A DNA stretch of 64,000 bases from Cladosporium sp. IMV 00045 (taxonomy: Eukaryota > Ascomycota > Dothideomycetes > Cladosporiales > Cladosporiaceae): positions 124,001 through 188,000 of the forward strand of contig MSJI02000894.1 in the NCBI GenBank assembly GCA_001931905.2, given 5' to 3'. The notes under the pieces were generated by a model. It had not been told where the DNA came from and did no database searches. It saw only the letters and a program-made list of their open reading frames with translations. Shown here one piece after another: positions 59,256 to 64,000 of the stretch. Every line of letters begins with the position of its first letter. Positions within the stretch are counted from its first letter, which is position 1. Position numbers and translations under genes: made by a program.

Positions 59256-60220
59256 TTAAGCTGCTCCGCCATCAATTCCCAAAACTTTGCCATTGATCCA
59301 CTCAGACTGGTCGGCAGCCAAGAAACAAACAACGTAGGCGATATCCACTGGGTAGCCACATCGCGTCAAAGGAGACACATGCGCCACAATCTATACGGTA
59401 AACATAATCAGCATCGTTTGTTCCAGACAGTAGCATTTGAAATGATGTGGTACGTACATCGAGGATTTGCTCCTTTGTCAATTGATCGGCATTCGGCAAG
59501 TAGTCCTTTGCTGTTTCGTGGAACATGTCCGTGACAGTGCCCCCTGGCGCAACAGCGTTGACAGTGATCTTCTTCTTGCCACAATCTTTGGCCAGACAGC
59601 GAACGAAAGCATTGACGGCAGCTTTGGATGCTGAGTACAAAGAGTGCTTAGGAACTGTGAAGTTCGAAGCTGTATTCGAACTCATCAGAATGATGCGTCC
59701 GCCTTCGCGGATGTGCTTGTAAGCTTCTCTGGCCACGAAAAATTGACCACGGGTGTTGATGCTGAAGACGCGGTCGAACTCGTCCTGGAAAATCAGTCAG
59801 TAGCTTTCCCAAATTCGTTTTATCGGGACACTAGGAGAAAGTGTGCCTTTGCGCACGAACTTGACAGCGTACCTCTGTAACGTCCTCGAGATGCCCAAAG
59901 CTAACAACACCTGCGTTCGAGCAGACGATGTCCAGCTGGCCGTAAGGCTTGGTTGCCCCATCGAAGAGCCTCTCAATGTCAGCGACTTTGCGACAGTCTG
60001 CTTGAATGGCCACCGCGTCTTATCCTAGAGCTTTGATCTCTTCAACAACAGCTCCTGCTGGCCCTGCGGATTTCGCATAGTTCACAATGACCTTCGCGCC
60101 ACATCGCGCAAGCTCTACAGCCATCGCAGCACCAATACCGCGTCCAGAGCCAGTCACTAAAGCGACCTTCCCCTCTAGGTTGAAGAGAACCTTCTTGCTG
60201 CCGTTCGTTTTGGAATCCAT
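59256..60220 (-). pseudogene. Versicolorin-reductase-like SDR (MdpC-like) with an in-frame stop
   Basis: NADPH-dependent anthraquinone reductase family (Ver-1, MdpC, and T4HN reductase relatives). ATG 60220. Seen: [17 protein letters not shown] (cofactor turn), [27 protein letters not shown] core, [13 protein letters not shown] (YxxxK) and a C-terminal VLGIDGGAA. Introns: about 59866-59785 (donor GTACGC) and one in the last fifth. The frame carries TAA at 60022-60020, codon 67, inside [12 protein letters not shown] where relatives have Ser or Gly. The same frame continues cleanly on both sides, so this is one substitution, not a frameshift. It truncates the protein before the catalytic residues. 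Confidence 0.88.
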
Positions 60221-60677
60221 ATTGCTCAATGTTAGGAAGGCGGGATGAGATAGCTTATTGAATTTCGAGATGTAGTTGTCTTAAACATTCTTCTCAAGCT
60301 AGGATAATGCCTTCTTTTGTGTTCTTGCTATGTCACATGTCGGCCATCCTTGATCGGGTAGTTTGAATGCTTTGTTTCGGAGTCATCGCAAGTCACCGAG
60401 TATGTTGGCTCCTGTGATAGATAATCTTCCCGATATAACTTTAGCTTTGGTAATGATGTCGTTCAGTCGGCAAAAAACAACCATCGAACTTTGTATTGCC
60501 GCGAATACATATATGGGTTCTGCTTGTTTCTCCTAAATCTAGGCCTCGGTTGAAGATTGATTTTTGCTATCTACAACTCTCGGTATTACATCGCAGCATT
60601 TCTATAAAACCGCACCTATCTTTGTTCCTTCTTTATCGTCTGTTTGCTGCTGAGCCTTTTCGACCCCATCTCACACC
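60221..60677. promoter_or_regulatory. Divergent promoter of reductase and anthrone oxygenase
   Basis: About 0.46 kb. No complete TCG-N5-CGA match; no other element recognised. Confidence 0.4.
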
Positions 60678-61244
60678 ATGTCCACAACGCAGTCTGGATC
60701 TATCATAGTGGGCCCCGAGGCAATCGCTATCTTGACCGGCACATTTCTCTCCGGTGAGTCACCATACTTGATACATGATAGTATCCCAGCAATGTTCCTG
60801 ACTCTCTCAGGCCTGCTTATGAGCCTCTACTCAATCACTATGCCTGTCCTGATTTCGACTTCAACCTCTGAACACGTGCTACTGCGACAGTGGAGGGATA
60901 TATTCGACAAGGGCCACACCCAAGGTCCCGCACTAGCAGTTTCCACATCGGTCATATACTGCTATGTTGCATGGGCTCGGGAGACGGCTAACGAGAGCGG
61001 AAAACCATATCTTCTTGCCGCGGCTCTGACCATGGGCATCGTGCCGTATACATGGGTCTTCATGTGGAGGACAAATACAAACTTGTTCGACGCAGTGGAC
61101 CAGAGCCGTACAAAGACATTGAATATCACCAAGGGGAGGGCGGAGGATATGATCAAACAGTGGACTACTCTTCACGGTGTAAGGTCTCTGTTTCCGCTAG
61201 CTGGCGCTCTTGTGGGACTCTCTACAATGCTTCGTTTGATCTAG
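60678..61244 (+). CDS. DUF1772 / HypC-type anthrone oxygenase (TpcL/AgnL2-like)
   Basis: Integral membrane protein of 169 residues, ATG 60678, one intron 60754-60810 splitting the LSG/LLMSLY motif. Helices: IAILTGTFLSG continuing into LLMSLYSITMPVL, then AVSTSVIYCYVAWARE, LLAAALTMGIVPYTWVFM and a C-terminal FPLAGALVGLSTML. The Arg/Asn-rich loop MWRTNTNLF is typical of the family. HypC and relatives oxidise anthrones (norsolorinic acid anthrone, emodin anthrone) to anthraquinones with O2. The frame is intact. With the EthD decarboxylase, this gives the two steps leading to the anthraquinone. Confidence 0.9.
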   Translation: MSTTQSGSIIVGPEAIAILTGTFLSGESPYLIHDSIPAMFLTLSGLLMSLYSITMPVLISTSTSEHVLLRQWRDIFDKGHTQGPALAVSTSVIYCYVAWARETANESGKPYLLAAALTMGIVPYTWVFMWRTNTNLFDAVDQSRTKTLNITKGRAEDMIKQWTTLHGVRSLFPLAGALVGLSTMLRLI

Positions 61245-61656
61245 TTATATAGTTCCCAAGGTCTGGTTTCCTTGCATTCACGCTAATGAGAGGCCTTCAA
61301 TTTTGTCAATGCTGTGTCATGCTAGCACGGGTGCATCTTCATTTCGTATCAACGTTTCTGCACCCGCCAACGAGCAAGTCATCAAGATCGCAGTCCATGG
61401 AGGAGCCAAGGGGATGAAACTTCCAGATCGACGTCTCAAGCTATTCAAGGCAATCTGTCTGTCCCAAAATCACGTTTGGCATGTTCAGTCATGCGCTCTC
61501 AAACGTAGTAATGCTGGCTCAACATCGGACAGGAATGGATATCGGGCATATTTACTGGACGTTGGTCTTCAGATTTGTCTATCCAAGCAAAGGAAGCGAT
61601 AGAATGTTAAATGCCTAAGTGGCTTCCACCGCAAGCAAGCACTTCCTGGCCTGCAT
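61245..61656. other. Intergenic region
   Basis: No gene recognised. Confidence 0.5.
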
Positions 61657-62049
61657 TCAAAGTCCCATGCGCCTCACTGCATTTACCGTATCGTCTGGAG
61701 CCCTCGGGAACCCCAGTTTGGTACCGGGCGAGAGCTCTTTCGTAGCTTGCACAACCTGCTCGAAGAGGTCGGTATACTCAGAGACCGACCGAAGCCCATA
61801 ACCGACACAGAAGCCGTCTGGCTGCCACTCCTTCAACACCTGTTTGATGTCGTCAAATGTGCCACCCTCAAACCCTTCGCGGCCGTTGACCCCCATGCTT
61901 CGGAAGTCATATCCGGCGTCGTTAAGAATCTGCCGATTGAGCACTGTTTGCTTTGCGACCATCTCTCCGGTCATATGCGCCATATCAGGTCGATCCTTTG
62001 GTGCTGCCGGGATGCCTATGGCAAGAATCTTCGTCTTTGGTGTAGTCAT
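61657..62049 (-). CDS. Small conserved hypothetical protein
   Basis: Single exon, 130 residues, ATG 62049. No catalytic motif is evident. It begins KTKILAIGIPAAPKD, has a mixed alpha/beta pattern (DDIKQVLKEWQPDGFCVGYGLR; FEQVVQATKELSP), and ends with FPRAPDDTVNAVRRM. I recall small ascomycete proteins with similar ends (FE..V..A....P.TK..F.....D...A) but no known function. Its place between the oxygenase and the AflR-like gene may be incidental. Confidence 0.65.
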   Translation of the reverse strand: MTTPKTKILAIGIPAAPKDRPDMAHMTGEMVAKQTVLNRQILNDAGYDFRSMGVNGREGFEGGTFDDIKQVLKEWQPDGFCVGYGLRSVSEYTDLFEQVVQATKELSPGTKLGFPRAPDDTVNAVRRMGL

Positions 62050-62752
62050 CTTCGTTGGGTATTCACGGGACTGTCAAGGACCGCGTGATGGCTCTTGAAT
62101 TGCCGGAGTTGTTTGCAGCTGATGTGTTGATTCTGGAATGTTTTGGGTCTGTCGAAGCTTCAGAAGAAAACGAGGATGCGCGCGAAACAACAATAGTAAA
62201 GCATGACAGTATCTAGCAATCAAGAAACCTTCATGCGCCTCGAGTATGTTTTGTGTGATCGATCGAGGGTGTCAGAATCCTTGCGGTCACTACGTCCAGC
62301 AAAACGTGCCGGGCGCCGCAGCGGCTCGGGTACTTCTGACGAGCAGACAGCTCCAATCTGCGCAGGATTAATGACCCGACTGACGCACATGCTTCTTAAT
62401 CTGCCGAGGGACTGCCCTATGGCATCCACGCGAGTCTACCGTGACTACCGAGGGTACCGGCAGTGGCGCAACGAGGGCGGGGAATCTCAGATCGAGTGAA
62501 ACTAATGAGAACGCCTCAGCAGGCCACGTCAGCAGGAGATCCATTGTGCGTAAGGCGGATGATTCCATTGTTTAGCGGTCTTATCAAGTCTGCTTTGGAA
62601 GGGATGCATTGAGTCAGGCTTGGCTTCCAAATCAGGTCTGGCCTGTTGTGCGTGATAGAAACTAGCTACCACCAGTCATGCTCAAGGAGAGGAAAAGCGA
62701 CCACGTCAAGCAACGGGCTGTATCTATACCGTCTCAAATTGTCACTGTATCA
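62050..62752. other. Intergenic region
   Basis: About 0.7 kb without a supported gene or repeat. Confidence 0.5.
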
Positions 62753-64000
62753 TCAGCGTAGCTGCGTAACCACCTTCTTCGCCAAGTCTAATGTACGGCT
62801 TTTCAATGTTGAATGTAGGGCCTTTGCAAGGCTCATGGGGAGGAGGGGAACTGTAGGCTCATTCTCGACCATCGGGTTGACCTCATCCTGTCCAAGAGTA
62901 TCTCTTTTTCTCTCGGGAGTCAAAGTGGCCTTGGTATCAAGGCTCTGAAGCTGTTCGTGAAGACAATCCACCGTGCTTTGCACGTGGGGGAGCCTGGACA
63001 ATACGATTTGGGCAGCAACACGACCAACATTTTGACCGTCCAGAACATTCCCATCGATACCCGTGCTTGGTGGAGCGACGACGGAGTCCTTCCCCATAGA
63101 CGATGCAGCTTCGAGCCACTCCAGCATTTTGTACATTGCCAATATCAGAGTGCACAGGAGGTAGATGTCCTGCTTGCATGCGCAATTTGACGTCCTTGAT
63201 ATGGTCTTCTCGAGGGCCGCACCGAGCTCGAGTACAGTTTCAAAGCTCTTTCTGCTGGTGCAGAATGAATGCTCGCGCAGAACGGATGGTGTCGCATGAG
63301 ACAAGATCTCAGTGGCGTGATGATGACACTGGCAAGATCTCGCAAACTCTGAGCTGATGCTCGGTAGGCTTAAGGAACTACCGGAGTTCATGCTGGTGAG
63401 AGCGCTGAGGTCGGTGGTCGAAGACGTGGAGCTTTCCATGACGGCCGTGGGAGCTGTGCCATGTCTGAGATTGCCTGCTGGGGCATCATTCTTCTGTGGA
63501 TCCCCGTTGCAGTCAGACAATGGAAATGGCATATCATCCACGTTTGTCGAAGTTACTCAAGGTTCCGAAGTTGGTGGCCAACCCGAAGTCGACGTCATCA
63601 AGAAGGTTGGTACTCAGGTCCATCGGCTCGCAACCGTACGTAGGCAGGGGAGCTGACGCCACCAGAAGCTCTGGCAGAATGTAAGGCTGGTTATCACCCC
63701 CAACAAACGGCATGATGTTCTCTGTCGGGTCGGACGTGTCTGGAGAGACCTCCTCGAGGGTGAACGCTGTTGGAGCGCTGGAGGTTGCCATGGATGAGCC
63801 GCTCAAGGGAGGAGTGTTCGGGAGATGTGCGAGGCCAAAGTCCATGCTTGTGGTGCCCGAGCCCTGCTGTTGTGTCTCTTGGGCGTTCGATATTGGAGTA
63901 CATGGCGATGATTTCGTGCTGTCGGTGCTAGTAGTCTTCTGCTGCTTGTTCTGGGCTGGTCTGCCCGACCGCCTTGGAATGCTGTAGGAGCATGCGAGAC
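62753..64000 (-). CDS. AflR-like Zn2Cys6 cluster regulator, N-terminus outside window
   Basis: Pathway-specific transcription factor (AflR/MdpE type). The right edge cuts the zinc cluster: the visible frame starts with LACSYSIPRRSGRPAQNK, the last Cys and the basic linker of an AflR-type DNA-binding domain. A Gln/Ser/Thr-rich linker follows (ETQQQGSGTTSMDFGLAHLP). One intron, 63556-63478 (79 nt), joins FGTL to GNLRHGTAPT. The C-terminal AflR domain has CQCHHHATEILSHATPS, LYLLCTLILAMYKMLEW-like helices and ends in KVVTQLR. It should act with the AflS-like protein. The frame is intact as far as visible. Confidence 0.88.

Noticed and set aside
63478..63556. Apparent frameshift in the AflR-like gene near 63,540
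   Set aside because: Explained by a 79-nt GT-AG intron with a CTGAC branch site, which joins the two frames exactly.
1..64000. tRNA or rRNA genes, CRISPR arrays, transposons
   Set aside because: None recognised by eye; no cloverleaf-like sequence, no regular repeat-spacer array, no transposase or reverse transcriptase frames.

Overview
The window is nuclear DNA of a filamentous ascomycete. The evidence is short GT-AG introns of about 50-80 nt in most genes, Zn2Cys6 regulators, a non-reducing polyketide synthase and monocistronic genes on both strands. The enzyme set resembles the emodin, monodictyphenone and cladofulvin clusters, which points to a Dothideomycete of the Mycosphaerellales type. 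The species cannot be read from the sequence. All gene models are by eye, from splice sites and family motifs.

Left part (1-34,760): a mixed region. It holds a PDR-type ABC-G exporter cut by the left edge and a divergent Zn2Cys6 regulator (3322-5600). A small membrane protein, a second Zn2Cys6 regulator, a secreted alpha/beta hydrolase and a secreted GH2 beta-glucuronidase follow. Next come a full ABC-B exporter, the ribosome-biogenesis helicase Dbp3, a GT25-like glycosyltransferase, two MFS transporters (anion/cation symporter type and sugar/quinate type), a serine/threonine dehydratase and two Cys-containing secreted or surface proteins of unknown function.

Right part (34,760-64,000): a large anthraquinone-type polyketide cluster cut by the right edge. 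It contains an SAT-KS-AT-PT-ACP synthase without its own thioesterase and a divergently transcribed metallo-beta-lactamase thioesterase. It also has an EthD-type decarboxylase, a DUF1772/HypC-type anthrone oxygenase, a scytalone-dehydratase-like enzyme, a versicolorin-reductase-like SDR, a second SDR, an O-methyltransferase, a P450, two glutathione transferases and three NmrA-like/NAD(P)-binding proteins. An AflS/AflJ-like co-activator and an AflR-like regulator complete the set. By family knowledge the core set would release atrochrysone carboxylic acid, decarboxylate it, oxidise the anthrone to an emodin-type anthraquinone and tailor it.

Main finding: several core genes are broken in this sequence. 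The PKS carries a one-base loss and a one-base gain that cancel in total length. The O-methyltransferase carries a perfect 13-bp tandem duplication. The reductase has an in-frame TAA at codon 67, the second GST has an in-frame TGA, and the dehydratase has a TAG 13 codons before the next stop. The thioesterase, P450, decarboxylase, oxygenase, co-activator and visible part of the AflR-like regulator read intact. This looks like a recently decaying biosynthetic cluster. The two PKS lesions sit in short C/G runs and need checking against sequencing error.
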